Shown piece by piece: positions 1 to 11,190 of a stretch of 64,000 nt of DNA. Source of the stretch: Glebionis coronaria (lineage: Eukaryota; Streptophyta; Magnoliopsida; Asterales; Asteraceae); assembly GCA_025667525.1 (NCBI GenBank), contig CM046874.1, positions 661,372,963 through 661,436,962 on the forward strand. The letters run 5' to 3'. The stretch's first letter is position 1. Every line of letters starts with the position of its first letter. The notes below the pieces were generated by a model that saw only the letters and a list, made by a program, of their open reading frames with translations, was not told the DNA's origin and made no database searches. The position numbers and the translations under genes are program-made.

Positions 1-503
1 ACAATACAACAGATCAACGCATTCGATATATTAAAGCTAGCCAAAATCATACTAAACACTTACAGTCTCAAAACGGGTGACAATATATTCACCTAGATGT
101 TCTATGTTGTCCCAGATATTATGATGATTCTATACGATTAATGAAGAAAGAAAGGTAGATATGAGATGAATTCTAGAGAGAGAAAGTAGTGAGAGAAAGT
201 AGAGAGAAATGGTTGGAACTAGGTGAATATTAGATTGAGAAGTGAGAAATAAAATGAGCCGACACCCTTCCTAACATGCTAGGAAGGGTATATATAGTCC
301 ACCCACATGCGGGCTTCTTTATGGACTATATGGTTTGGGTCGGGCTTTCTTTTTTGGCTTTAGTTACTTATTAATAATCTTTTGCCTAAAGTTAAGCCCG
401 TATAATACGACTAATATACTACCTATTACAACGTTCTAAAATACGATACATAATAAACATATGACCGAGCATTCTTGTTTGACTCAATATTTTGAGGCTA
501 ACA
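1..503 (-). repeat. 3' LTR (partial) of a gag-bearing LTR retroelement
   Basis: Read on the minus strand this segment begins TGTTAGCC at 503 and is preceded at 504-512 by a purine tract (AGGGGAGAT on the minus strand), the expected polypurine-tract/LTR border. A TATA-like sequence (minus strand CTATATATACC, about 289-299) sits beside a short hairpin made of the inverted arms CCCTTCCTA and TAGGAAGGG (about 267-290). The LTR runs off the window edge, so its length (at least 503 bp) and the target duplication cannot be determined. Confidence 0.7.
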
Positions 504-512
504 ATCTCCCCT

Positions 513-3230
513 AATGAGAGGTCATAAACCTTGTTCATTTAGGAAATTTGTAGAGATTACTAATCTCGCCATAAATGAGTCTTGAACGTGTAATCGTAGT
601 CTTGTTCCTTAATGCTGTGATCTTTGAGCCTTTGTCGTTGTCTTTCGACTTTGTCTTTAAATTTGAGATCTTCAAATCATCCTTGACTTCTCTTTGCCAT
701 CTTGCGATCTTGTGTCTTCATCCACATGCTCACACTATTAATTGTTGAATATGTCTTTAGGCATGAGAATGTGGTTCTGAATCTTTGACTTTGCTGAGTA
801 CACCGTAACGCCACCTTCTCGAGACAAAACATTGACACGGACTGAATGGCTTTGACATTCGTCCTAAATCGATAGCGTTTTACCTTCGGTCGGTGAAGAC
901 CGTTATACGATATTAAATACCGTACCTGTGATAGGTAGATTCAATTAAGAATCTCCTTGATAGGGTTTCGTGGCTGTGCTAGCCGTTCTCTTTACTCGAC
1001 CGTCTCAAAGCAAGACTGCGAACATAAAGAGTGAATCAATTGGATAAATTTCCGCTTGATTAAAGTCGTCAATTCAAATTCCTGGAACAAGTTTGATTCA
1101 TAAAGAATCTTACCATTGTTGCTTTCCAATTGACACAAGCTTGATTCATAAGAATCTCACAAGTGACCTACCATAGCGTTGTTTGATGTTGACGCTAGAA
1201 GGATTTCCATTCGTCACTGTGAATATTAATGAATATCACTCTGAATGTTCTGGCAAGACCATAAAGATATTGCGTAGAAACCTGAAACAAGTTTGAATCA
1301 ATTCAGAATCAAACCACTGTTGCTTTTCAGTTTTACACATGTTCAATTCATAAAGAATCTTGCATATGACCTACCACAGTGCTGTTTGATGTTAACACTG
1401 GAAGGATTTCCACTCATCATTGTGAATACTAAGTAGTATCACTCTGAGTGTTCTAGCAATATCACAAGGATATAGCGTAGGACTCTCTTGTTCGTCATCC
1501 GTGTGTCCTAACGAGATTTGATTGATCTCTGGGCTCTAGACTCGATTTGTGCACTTTTAGTGGTCGGAGGTTGGAGCAGATGCCACCTATTCAATATCAA
1601 CTATCTCGGAGTGAGAAAGTCAATAGAAGTCATGTTGTTCTCCGTGACAATAAAACAAACTTCTTTTGGGAGAAGCCTGAGTAGCTAGGAAAGGGCTGTG
1701 CACTTCATCACTGGGTCCATGATGAGTTTGTCTTCATGATGAGTTGACCCGGTTTCTGCCTAAGTTGTATAGAGGGCTTCTTTGTTTACACCCTTTATCC
1801 TTACATTTCTTTTTCATTCTTCAACCCCTTCAATGCTTACCAAGACATCATTACTAGCACCTTGTTGTGATTGTTCCAGTGCTAGCATCAGTACTTAGTC
1901 AGAATTCAGCTACGTTCACATTCTACTAAATCTTTCCTAAGAACTTCTAATAATCTATTGGATTGTCCCTGGGAAGATCCCTCCGGTTCTAGTTGGATCA
2001 TAGGACTTAAACCTAACCACCCTTTTGACACCAGTAACGTCGTAAATTAAAGATGTTGTGGGTATTTAATCGTAACCATGAAAACCACTTTAAATTCTAA
2101 CAAAGTGTTCGAAAAATATTTAACACCTTGCTAGTTTTGTCGTTTCAGAAATGCTCCCCCTACACATGTGCATGGATAATCGAAAGTGTTTCGCACATGT
2201 AGGTAAGAGTTAAAGTGCTTGAGTCTTATATAAGTTCACATTTTAATCACATTTTCTCCCCTATCTATAATATATAAAATCTTTTGATATTAGAGATACC
2301 AAATTTGATTAAAATATATTTTGAAAAATAGTCTTGAAAATCTCCAAGAGAAAGATGTGTTAATCTTTTGCATGAAGTTAAAATGCCCCCCCTCAAAAAT
2401 TGATCCAATTGAATTGTCATTGTGAGGATATGATCCACATTTCACTTTTTGAGGATAGGAGTTGTTGAACACACAATTTTTGAAAGATTTTGAATAATCA
2501 TTAAAAATTTATTGAAAAAAAATTGTGTTCAACGCTTTTTGAAAAATCCTATTTCTTTTTGGCGAAGAAGTTTTTCTAAAGCATAAACTTGAGTTCATAG
2601 ACGTTGAATGTCTTGACGAATCCACTCAAGTGTAAGAAGATTTCTCTTCTTTTGCTGAGGGTAAGGGTACTAAAGTGTACACTCCCCCGTGAATATAGAA
2701 CCGGGTTGCAATCTGAAAGTGATTACAAGCCATTGTGTTGAGCTCAAAACGTTAAATGTTTTGTGACACGCTCAGCCCAAGATAGATTGCTCTACCCGTT
2801 TGGTAGGATAAGTTATCATTAAAGATACACTTTCCTTTATTTGAAGTTCGAGTTACAGTCTGACATTTAACTGTAAGTCGTTTACATGAGCTTAAAAACT
2901 TGGAATGTTTTTAATGAGAGCTCATGACCGAGAAAAATAATTTTCTCGTTGTTAAGGATAAGTTATCAACCATGATCAACTTTCCTTTCTTTGAACCACG
3001 AGTCACAATCTGAGATAATTGTAAATCATTGAAATGTCATGTTTTGAAAAATATTTACAACTTTCATTCGAGCTTTATGTACACACCCGTGTCGTTAATG
3101 AGTGACATTTCTAGGTACGTCCATATTATCGATACTGAAAGACATGTCGAGAAGAATATTTTTGGTATTTTGAAAGTTTTTTCATTTTTATTTTGTTTTT
3201 CTATGGTTATTTACATTTTATTTTATTTTT
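513..3230 (-). mobile_element. Non-coding internal region of the gag-bearing retroelement
   Basis: Between the end of the gag-type gene and the LTR there are about 2.7 kb with no reading frame that resembles protease, integrase, reverse transcriptase or RNase H on either strand. The arrangement LTR, non-coding block, gag is that of gag-only derivatives (TR-GAG-like). A 200-bp tandem duplication lies inside at 1081-1474. Confidence 0.55.
1081..1474. repeat. Two-copy tandem duplication of about 200 bp
   Basis: Copy one starts at 1081 and copy two at 1281. Both run in the same order through CAAGTTTGA, a GAATC block, GACCTACCA, GCTGTTTGATGTT-like, AAGGATTTCCA and ATATCACTCTGA, and end near a GCGTAG motif. 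They have diverged by substitutions and small indels, so the duplication is old. Confidence 0.7.
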
Positions 3231-3238
3231 GTATTTTC

Positions 3239-6200
3239 TCAAGTTTTTCGAAAATAATCCAAAATAGTCTTTTGTACAACAGAAGAAGGTGATATTGAAT
3301 GTACAGAATTGGAACCCTTTGAAGAATGAGAAGTGGGCTCAGAATCCGCTGTTGTACCTGCAATGACAGAAGAAGAGTTTGCAGAAATACTAGTGTTAGG
3401 AGTAACAAATTCATTGTCTAAATTCAAAACATTTGCATTCATGCTAGCGCAGGTTTCATCACTCTTCTCTATTGGAATCCACTTAAGACCAACTTCCGTG
3501 AAAATCCGACCCGTTGGTTTCCACTAAACACTATATTTAGGAGTAGTTTTCTCTTGCACAACGGAAGATTCTTTGGAGAGAAACTATGTCCTTTTTTAAT
3601 CCATGTTTCAGATTTGTTGTTGTTGCTTTTCATTGCGACGGGTTTGTATCTCCTTGTTGTCTTATGGGATTCTGTATTCGATCTCCGTTCAAAGGAACGA
3701 GATTTGACCTCATAGAGGTATTGCAGAACGCAATGATCATGATTTCTATTGTGAATGCCCTTTTTGCAAGTAGGGCATACGGGGAATTTGGGATTCACGA
3801 AGGTACTTGTATTCCTTGGTTTTCTATATCGTTCAAGCGTAGTGTTCGAAACACGAGTATTCATGGATGGTTTCCAATTCCTAGATTGCTGGTGAGGGAT
3901 CCTAGGTTTTGGTTGACTACCATTTGGAGTGTGTTGAACTCTAGCGGGATTTGGTGAACTGGGTTTTAAATACACGGGTTTGTCTTTCTGAATCTTCCCT
4001 GTTTGTTTAGCATCCTCTAGGTTGTTGGTATGAACAAGGTCGTTTGAACCTACAGATTCCTCTGTGGATGCGAATGTCACACGTTTTGGAGGAGTCCTGG
4101 AAGTGCTAGGTGCATTCACATGGTTGGGTTTAGCAACGGTGTGCTTTCTAAATGGAGGAACATAGGGTGAAATGGATGGTTTTGGAACACTTGGTTGCAC
4201 ATCGTTCTTAGGGGGTAACCTAGATTTTACATGAGAAGAATTGGAGAAAGGAGTCGGTTTTCCTAAGATAGATGGATTTGGATCCTTGTAGGCATTAGGT
4301 TGTCGAACAACAGGTTTCACAACTTTAGGTTCCACAGTTTTCCCACCCATCTTAGCAACGAGTTTCTTCAACTCTGTTATCGCTATTTCCCTGTCTTGTA
4401 ACTGAGCTTTCAACCCTTTAATTTCCAAACTCTGTTCATTCATTTCTCGAAACGTTTTGGAAAGTTTTTCTTGCAAGTTATTATCATGTGGAAAACTACC
4501 AACGTCTTTTTGCAAAGCAAGTTCAAGAGAATGACAATGTTTTTGAAGGAAATCAGTTTTGTGTTGAAGTAACTCAAAAGCCTTTTTATCAACATTTTCT
4601 TTATGTTTCGAAAGCTCAAGTTCAAGACGCTCACATTCTTTGATTTTATCAAGATATTTGCATGCAACATCAGAATATTCATCGATATCAGCACAAGATT
4701 GAAGAGTAACACACAAAATATCTTTGGAGAGACATTCTTCTAAGAGGAGATCATATTCGTTCGAGAACTCTGATTTGTCCGTCTGAAGTTCATCAATTTC
4801 TTTTTCAAGAGACTCGACGTATTTCAAATCATCAAACATTTCAGACCAAATCAAATTTTCAATCTCAAGAAGATGTTCTTTTATTATCTTCGTATTTGGT
4901 ATTAAAAGTTCTTTCACAAGCACAGTTATGTCGTGAGGAATCTCGGTTTTCCACTTATCCTTTTGACGTTTTTCCCAATCGCTTTCAACAATTGATTGAA
5001 CATTATCAATGTGGTGTTTAAGAAAACCAAGTGTTTTTCTACTTTTGCTTTTAGAAGCATCAAGAGGGAAATAGTTAATATATTTAAAAACATTAGTTTT
5101 CCTCTTCGTGGCAAAAGCCATTTTCCATTGAAGTCTTCTTTGTTTGCATTCTAAAAACAATTCCTCACGAGACTTCTGTTTTTGTAAAGTGAAAAGACCA
5201 TAAAGACTGTTTAGATAAGCATAGTTATATGGTTTCACAAAATCTGTATTGACCGGTGATCTACTATCCTCTTCCCAAAGGGACGTCTCTTCACTATCTA
5301 GGTTAGCTACTGGGCAGTCATTATCAGTCCATTCGGACTCATCAAGATATAAGTGAGGGTTAGCAGCTTGAGCTTTTTCGAGGTACTTGGGTGTGGCAAA
5401 GCTAGGTTGACCCTTGAAAAACGACGAAGGTGCTATCATTCTAACAGTTTGAATAGAGTCATGAGTTTTATAAACAACTTTTTTCAAAAAATCGACTTGT
5501 TCTTCGAGATCCTTTACTTTTTCAGTATCTTTGCTTTGTCTATTTTTGAAATCTTGTTTTATAGTTTCAACCTCTTGTTTCTTTTCGTCAAGAATTTTAG
5601 CAGAATCGGTGGTGTTCATAGAAAGCCTCTGTTCAAGTTCATTAACTTTTGTTGTGGCAAGGTACGTTTTTTGACGTTCATCACATAATAAAACATTAAA
5701 TTGACGTTTTTCTTTAGTTAACAAAGCAAGAGCTTCGTTGTATATATTTTCAAACTCGTCCTTTTTAACGTTGTGACACGACTTTTGTACCCCTCAATCT
5801 CGTTGGTCTTTTGAAGAAGCTCAGACCTATAACTATCAATAGTCTCACTAGATTTTATAAGAGCGGCTTTGCATTCTTCAAAATTTTGAGTGAGCGCTGC
5901 GTTTGCCTTCTTTAATTGCTTTTGACTCTTTCTATTTTCATTGACATCTTTTTGTAAACTAGCAATTAAATTAGCAAGCGCGACACGCTCCTCGTCATCA
6001 TACTTATTTGAATGTTGATCATCCTCAAACTCATTATTGCACATGTCTGATGAATCGGGTGTGGTATTGCTATCAACCGTTTCCATCATACACGTGTCAG
6101 TAATTGTTGTTGGTAGATCACTATGCTCATGTGTATCACCAAAAACATTATATTCATCATCATGTTGTACCTTATCAATTGGCTCGGTATCAAAGATAGG

Positions 6201-7673
6201 ACCATTGTCATCTTCAGTGACGTTAAGGACCTCATGAATCTTTGCCATGTATGAATAATGTGCCTCGAGTTCTTGGTCGGAGAGTTCATCATCTGTGTCG
6301 TCAAGCATTTCTCCTTCCTCAGCTGATAACTTGATTCCAGCTTCCATTTTCTTGCACAGCAGCATCTTTTCCTTATGATAACCATAATCTTTAACTCTCT
6401 TTGGCTGCCTGCATTCCCTAGCCAAATGCCCAAAACCTCTGCAGTTAAAACACTGAATCCCACTTTGTTGCACAACTTGAGTACCAACAGTTTCCCTATT
6501 TCCAAAAACAGTAGCCACCCTCTGATTATCATACTTAGGTTGTCGATCATACTTTGGAGGACTCTCAGCACGTCTTCGTGTGTCATACCTTGGAGGACTC
6601 TGTGCATGGGTGTTCCTCGGGTTTGAAGATGTTCGAAGGTTGTTGTTGGTGGGTTTGTAGATTTTCTTATATTGCTTCATAATGAAAGCCATTTGTTGCT
6701 TGAATTCCCTATCCTTTTGAGCTACTTCTTCATCACTGTCTTCTTCGGATGATTGCTCAGGTGTGGGTGATGGTGCTCTTGCAACTTCTTTGCCTCGGGA
6801 TCGTGTTGGAGCATGTGACTTGGAGATAATGGATGATTGTGGTGATGATGATTGAGTAGAGTAGGTCTTTGAAGTACGAGAGTGATAATCTGGGTAATGT
6901 TGAGTGGTAGACACCAAAGCAAGTGGATTGGAAATCTTTGCAACTCGTTCAGCTCGAAGTTCATTTGCCTCATTTTAAAATTGTTTCAAGATGTCAAAGA
7001 GCTTGTGATATGAAACTTCGTCTAAATTTTGTTGTTGTTTCACCAAGGTGACAAACCGTGTCCACTCTGGTTGAAGTTGCAGTAGAAATTGGACATTGAC
7101 TTGCATGGTGGAAACTTGCAAGTTGTTTCGGGTCATATCATTCATCATCTTGTAGAATCGGGAGTAATAATTAATTGATTCCCCATCCTTTGATGTAAAC
7201 TTGCCAAAGTTCCAAAACATCTTAGTTTTCACATCTTGTTTGTTAAGTGATTCACCTTGTTGCAATCTTTCAATAGCCGTCCACATTTCTTGAGCAGTAG
7301 GGCATGCATCAACCGTAGAGTAAATATCATCTCCAATGCCACTGAGAATTAAGTATATTGCTTCCTTCTCTGCATCAAACCACGCACGGTTCTCTAGGGT
7401 GAGGTCGGTCCTCTTTTCATCACGTTCATATGCGGGTTGCGCGTCACTTGTGTCTGTCGCTGGTACTGCAGGAACTTGAATCCTTGAGAGTTTATAGGGT
7501 CCTTCCAAAATACATTGCCTTAAAGCATCACCGTTAGGTTTTGTTTCAAGATAACATAGAAAACGGGATTGCCATTGATCATATCGACCCGACACAAGCA
7601 TTGGTGGTCTTTCTTTGTTACCTGCCACCATTATGTTGTTGTTCGTCACACGATATTCGGCAGTAGAATCCAT
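3239..7673 (-). pseudogene. Broken Copia-type gag polyprotein (gag, zinc knuckle, long coiled-coil region)
   Basis: Minus-strand gag-like gene in four pieces. The N-terminal piece (7673-6975) has the Copia gag fold, with the SGRYDQWQSRFLCYLE start region and MWTAIERLQQGE. It ends at an in-frame TAA (6975-6977), because the same frame continues immediately with NEANELRAERVAKI. The second piece (to 5718) carries a zinc knuckle, CFNCRGFGHLAREC, followed by an acidic stretch and a coiled coil. A frameshift near 5720-5770 moves into a 751-codon frame (5724-3469), rich in Glu/Lys coiled coil and then in Pro/Ser/Lys. This frame has a second Cys/His cluster (CPTCKKGIHNRNHDHC) near its end. Another frameshift near 3560 leads to the last 67 codons, ending at 3239. 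No protease, integrase or reverse transcriptase follows. Known from the family: gag packages the element's RNA. Three lesions make this copy unable to produce a full-length product. Confidence 0.8.
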
Positions 7674-8513
7674 CTCAATATTCTCTGAAATGATGAAATG
7701 AATATGGATCTTAAGTAAATTTGTTGTGATTGTTGTTGTGGTTAAAATTCTAAAAATTGCAATTTTTCTTTAGTCCGACAATAAATACCCCAGTCCGACA
7801 AAACGGTAGACCAAAAAATTTGTAATCACCAAATTTTGAAATCGAGTTAGAAATGTCCTAAAACTAGTATGGAAAAAACTTGAATTTACTTGACGGAAAA
7901 ATTTTAACTTTTTTTTTTAATCTTCGTGTAAACGATGTTCCGAAACTAGTCTAGATGGTGGCTAAGTCTAAAAATTACACGAACAAAAATTTAGCTAAAC
8001 ATGTCATCGGAATATCCATCGGAATGTCCATCGGAATGTGCCATCGGAATGTCCATCGGAATGCTGGCTATCGGAATATAGGTTCTATCGGAATGATTGC
8101 AAGTATCAGAATGTTGCTTTTGTCGGAATGTCAATCTATCTGAATGCTTAGATCGCAATATTTACCTGTCAGAATGCTTAGATCGCAATGCACTGTCGGA
8201 ATGTTTACCTGTCAGAATGCTTAGATCGCAATGCACCGTCGGAATGTTTACCTGTCGGAATGCTTAGATCGCAATATGGCTAATGCAAATTGGACAGAGT
8301 AACGACTCAATATCCCTTGAAACCGTAGGAATCCGAGATCACAATGTACGATCGGAATGTCTCGTCGGAATAAGGTATCGAAATCTTGTGATCGCAAAGT
8401 AGAACCAAATGGTTATTGCGATCAAGCCACGCTAACTTGTACTTTCCGATGAAGACACTTGCTGGAAATTTGGAATGAAGAAAAATAGATAACATATGCT
8501 TACCCCACATCAC
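7674..8513. repeat. Upstream region of the gag element with short tandem repeats
   Basis: No gene is seen. From about 8008 to 8280 the sequence is built from short repeats: first ATCGGAATGTCC-type units, then about three copies of a unit of roughly 45 bp with CTTAGATCGCAAT, GTCGGAATG and TTTACCTGTC. No LTR matching positions 1-503 and no primer-binding site is visible here, so the 5' end of the gag element seems to be lost or rearranged. Confidence 0.6.
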
Positions 8514-8626
8514 CTAATCCTCATCCTCCTCCTCGTCATCAATATCATCATCAAAGAGGTCCGATTTGTCTACCCCGTCTTTGTGTTTACTAGTACCTCG
8601 CATTGGAGCCGAGTTTGTGCCACGTC
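8514..8626 (-). pseudogene. Possible C-terminal coding fragment, acidic tail
   Basis: On the minus strand an open stretch of about 37 codons ends in a strongly acidic tail (DLFDDDIDDEEEDED) and then TAG at 8514-8516. It has no start and no recognisable domain. The acidic C terminus resembles the tails of transposon or nuclear proteins, but the fragment is too short to assign. Chance coding is possible. Confidence 0.3.
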
Positions 8627-8640
8627 GGATAACGTTTTTT

Positions 8641-8714
8641 GTTTAGCGGGCTTTCCCCGGCGACAAAAGTCGTCGGGGAAAAGATTGCCACCCGATCTAT
8701 ATTTTGTTGTAGTA
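8641..8714 (-). mobile_element. CACTA-type terminal fragment
   Basis: Read on the minus strand, positions 8714 downward begin TACTACAACAAAAT, close to the CACTACAAC/GAAAA ends of plant CACTA elements. About 35 bp further in is an imperfect palindrome (8652-8679, GGCGAC...GTCGTC flanked by CCCC and GGGG). It is a divergent relative of the GGCGACATGTCGCC palindromes in the two large CACTA elements of this window. No partner end was found, so this is a remnant. Confidence 0.55.
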
Positions 8715-9189
8715 ACAGACAGTTTCCTTTCTCTTCTCTCATACCCTTTTCATGATCTCTATGATTTATTTCTTGAGTATATGATTTTCAAATTCTTCAT
8801 AGCACCAACATATTTTATACAGTTATAGATAGTCTAGTAGTATTTCATGTAATTTGTAATCATATGCTAATTGCCACCGGGTCTAGACGAGTAGCAGTCT
8901 AGCTGGTAAATTTGTTTTTTTGGCATTTCACCTTTTCCTTGTTTCTGAAAAAAAAACATTTTTTCTAAATTTTTGACCAAAATCTTAAAGACCCGACTCA
9001 TTTATACCCATGGTTTTTAAAGACACATTTATGTATTTGACATGATCTAAACCAACCCGACCCCACGTACCAATTTTGGCACCTATAAAAAAGGATACAC
9101 ATAATTTCAAAGCAACCGGTCTGAAATTACTTTGCGTCCATTTTCAAACCTATATTCTCTTGCAAGTATCGCATACTATTAGTTATGTA
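8715..9189. other. Intergenic stretch, nothing recognised
   Basis: AT-rich sequence with no supported reading frame, RNA gene or repeat. Its last 8 bases (9182-9189, GTTATGTA) are the left target-site duplication of the hAT-type element that follows. Confidence 0.6.
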
Positions 9190-10285
9190 CAGTGGCGGAG
9201 CCAGAAAATGTGATCAAAGGGGGCATCGAGCAACAAGTAGGAAAATATTGTCAAATGATGATGTAATTTGTAACGTAATTTATACCTAGTCGGGTCGGAT
9301 TTAATTAAATGTAGCAAAAGCATAGGTTAAGGAGTATATATTTCAGAACCGGACCAATAATTTCAAGTACCATAGTAAATTGACATAAGCCGTTATTATA
9401 TTTTGAAAGCTAATTGTTTTAAAGATCTTTATTACGTTGACAAGTTACAACTAAAAAACTTAAATTGTAACAATATTACAAATAAACATGTTTATAAGAT
9501 AGTAATACAGTACTCCCTCCATATCAAAATAAGTGTTCACATTTTACTTTCAAAGTATTTTTTCGGAAACTTTAACCGTGAATATTTTTGTTCGTGTTAC
9601 ATAATTCTTGATAAAAGTTATATCTACAGAAAATACATTCAAAACTCTATCTAATAACATATTTTTGCATAAAGTATTATTAAACACGCATAAAGATAAT
9701 TACAGTGAAAGATGTGGAAAAAAGAATTTGAAAGTAAAACGTGAACACTTATTTGGGGACGGAGGTAATACTATCTAATCATGTATACCGTGATTTACTG
9801 AATTATCAAATCATCATGCATTCTATGTTTTTCTACATGTGCTACATTGATAGGTTTTTGAGAAAAATATACTTTTAATGTTTTACTTTTGTAAGAAAAA
9901 ACTAAAAAAGCTAAAACTATATAGATAAGCTTTACATTTATTCAAAAAAAAGAAAAAAACTTTACAAAACCACAAAGATTGGTCCCACATACACTAAAAA
10001 TTATTTTCTTATCCGTCCTCTCATATCTAACTTGCATTTTCCTTGCAACCTCCGTTTCTCCATGTTTTTCGGTAGTACAAAACCCTCAGAAAAATATATT
10101 TTCTCATCACAGGGCACTCAGATTATTCAAAACCAGGGACCATCGAGGGCATTTTTATTATTTCGCTGAGGGCACTCGACTTTTTTTCTCCGATGTGACT
10201 ATTTTTGCTACATACTTCGTATGTCCGCAACAACTTGGTTGGGGGCATTTTCCACCACTACTGTCAACGTGGCTCCGCCCCTCTG
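9190..10285. mobile_element. Non-autonomous hAT-type element with 8-bp target duplication
   Basis: The left end reads CAGTGGCGGAGCCAG and the right end, on the opposite strand, CAGAGGGGCGGAGCCA, which are imperfect terminal inverted repeats. The element is flanked by an exact 8-bp direct repeat GTTATGTA (9182-9189 and 10286-10293), the duplication size of the hAT superfamily. Its 1096 bp contain no transposase. A Stowaway-like MITE is nested inside. Open frames within it, such as the one at 9979-10320, have no recognisable features. Confidence 0.8.
9513..9765. mobile_element. Stowaway-like (Tc1/mariner) MITE nested in the hAT element
   Basis: A 253-bp foldback element. Its ends are CTCCCTCCATATCAAA and, on the other strand, ACCTCCGTCCCCAAA. 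The inverted repeats extend inward about 38 bp through AATAAGTGTTCAC. It is flanked by TA on both sides, the usual target of Tc1/mariner MITEs. No coding capacity. Confidence 0.85.
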
Positions 10286-10313
10286 GTTATGTATCCATAT
10301 GTCCATATTCCAT

Positions 10314-10351
10314 TTCTTAATATACTAGCAACTCAAAAATCCCCACCAGAA
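10314..10351. repeat. Left copy of a 38-bp flanking duplication
   Basis: Positions 10314-10351 are identical to 31093-31130. They abut the left LTR of the large non-coding retroelement on one side and its truncated right LTR on the other. The three bases TTC at the start of the unit are shared with the LTR sequence at the right junction (microhomology). Confidence 0.85.
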
Positions 10352-11190
10352 TGATGGTTTATTAAGTTCATAACAATTATTAAAAACCCCAATATGGATC
10401 AAAGCACACATAGCGGAAGCGATTTAACAAGATCATAATAATAACACAATTATAATTAATCAAATTAGGGTTACATACCTTTATCCTAGCGAAGATCCAC
10501 AAGATCACCAACGAATCACCAGTTAGGGTTTATGACGAACAATACCAAGATGTAGTCTAAAGTAAGACTACATTACGTTCTTGTACACACGTAATACAAC
10601 GAGCTAACCGTGATTCTAGCACGTGTAAACCGAGCTTCTACGCTTGTGGAATATCTACCCAACAACCCTAGAGAGGGGTTAGGACTAGATTATTGCTAAA
10701 CCAAAAACCAAAGGATAAAAGGAGCCCTAAAAAGGTGTTTTTCATTTGGAGTTTGATCAAATAAAGAAACCAAAACCAAAGGTTAAAAGGAACCCTAAAG
10801 AAGGTGTCTGCCTTTGGTTTTAGTCGCAGGAAGAGAGAAAGAAAAGAGAATGGGATTAAAAATTATGAAGGCTAGGGGTTTGTTTATATAGGCCTTGGAA
10901 AAACTTTTCCTCCAAGTAATAAACCAATTAGGAAACAAAATCTTTTCCTTTCCCTTTTTTGTCCCCTTTGGCCGTCCACTTCAAGCCCACCCACAAGGGC
11001 TTCCGGAACTTTTCCGTTTACTTCATTTCTCTTCTATTTAATTCCATAACAGTTGTTTATACTTAACTTCTAATTAACGATCGTTAGTTAAGCTTCGGTT
11101 TAATTTAATAAATATATAAAATATATTTAACAAATAAAATTAACCCTACGTAATGTGTGCAATCCCGTAATCCCGAGTTCGATCCTAACA
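10352..11190 (-). repeat. Left LTR (3' LTR) of the LARD-like element
   Basis: 839 bp, TGATGG...CCTAACA on the plus strand, so TG...CA on both strands. It is nearly collinear with 17170-17969 and carries GAACCCTAAAGAAGG-type blocks and a GTTTATATAGGCC TATA-like motif near 10873. Confidence 0.85.

Noticed and set aside
3586..3957. Plus-strand frame of 123 codons opposite the gag gene
   Set aside because: It lies antisense to a recognisable gag coding region and has no motif of its own.
9979..10320. 113-codon frame near the end of the hAT element
   Set aside because: It crosses the element's terminal repeat and target duplication, so it cannot be a conserved gene.
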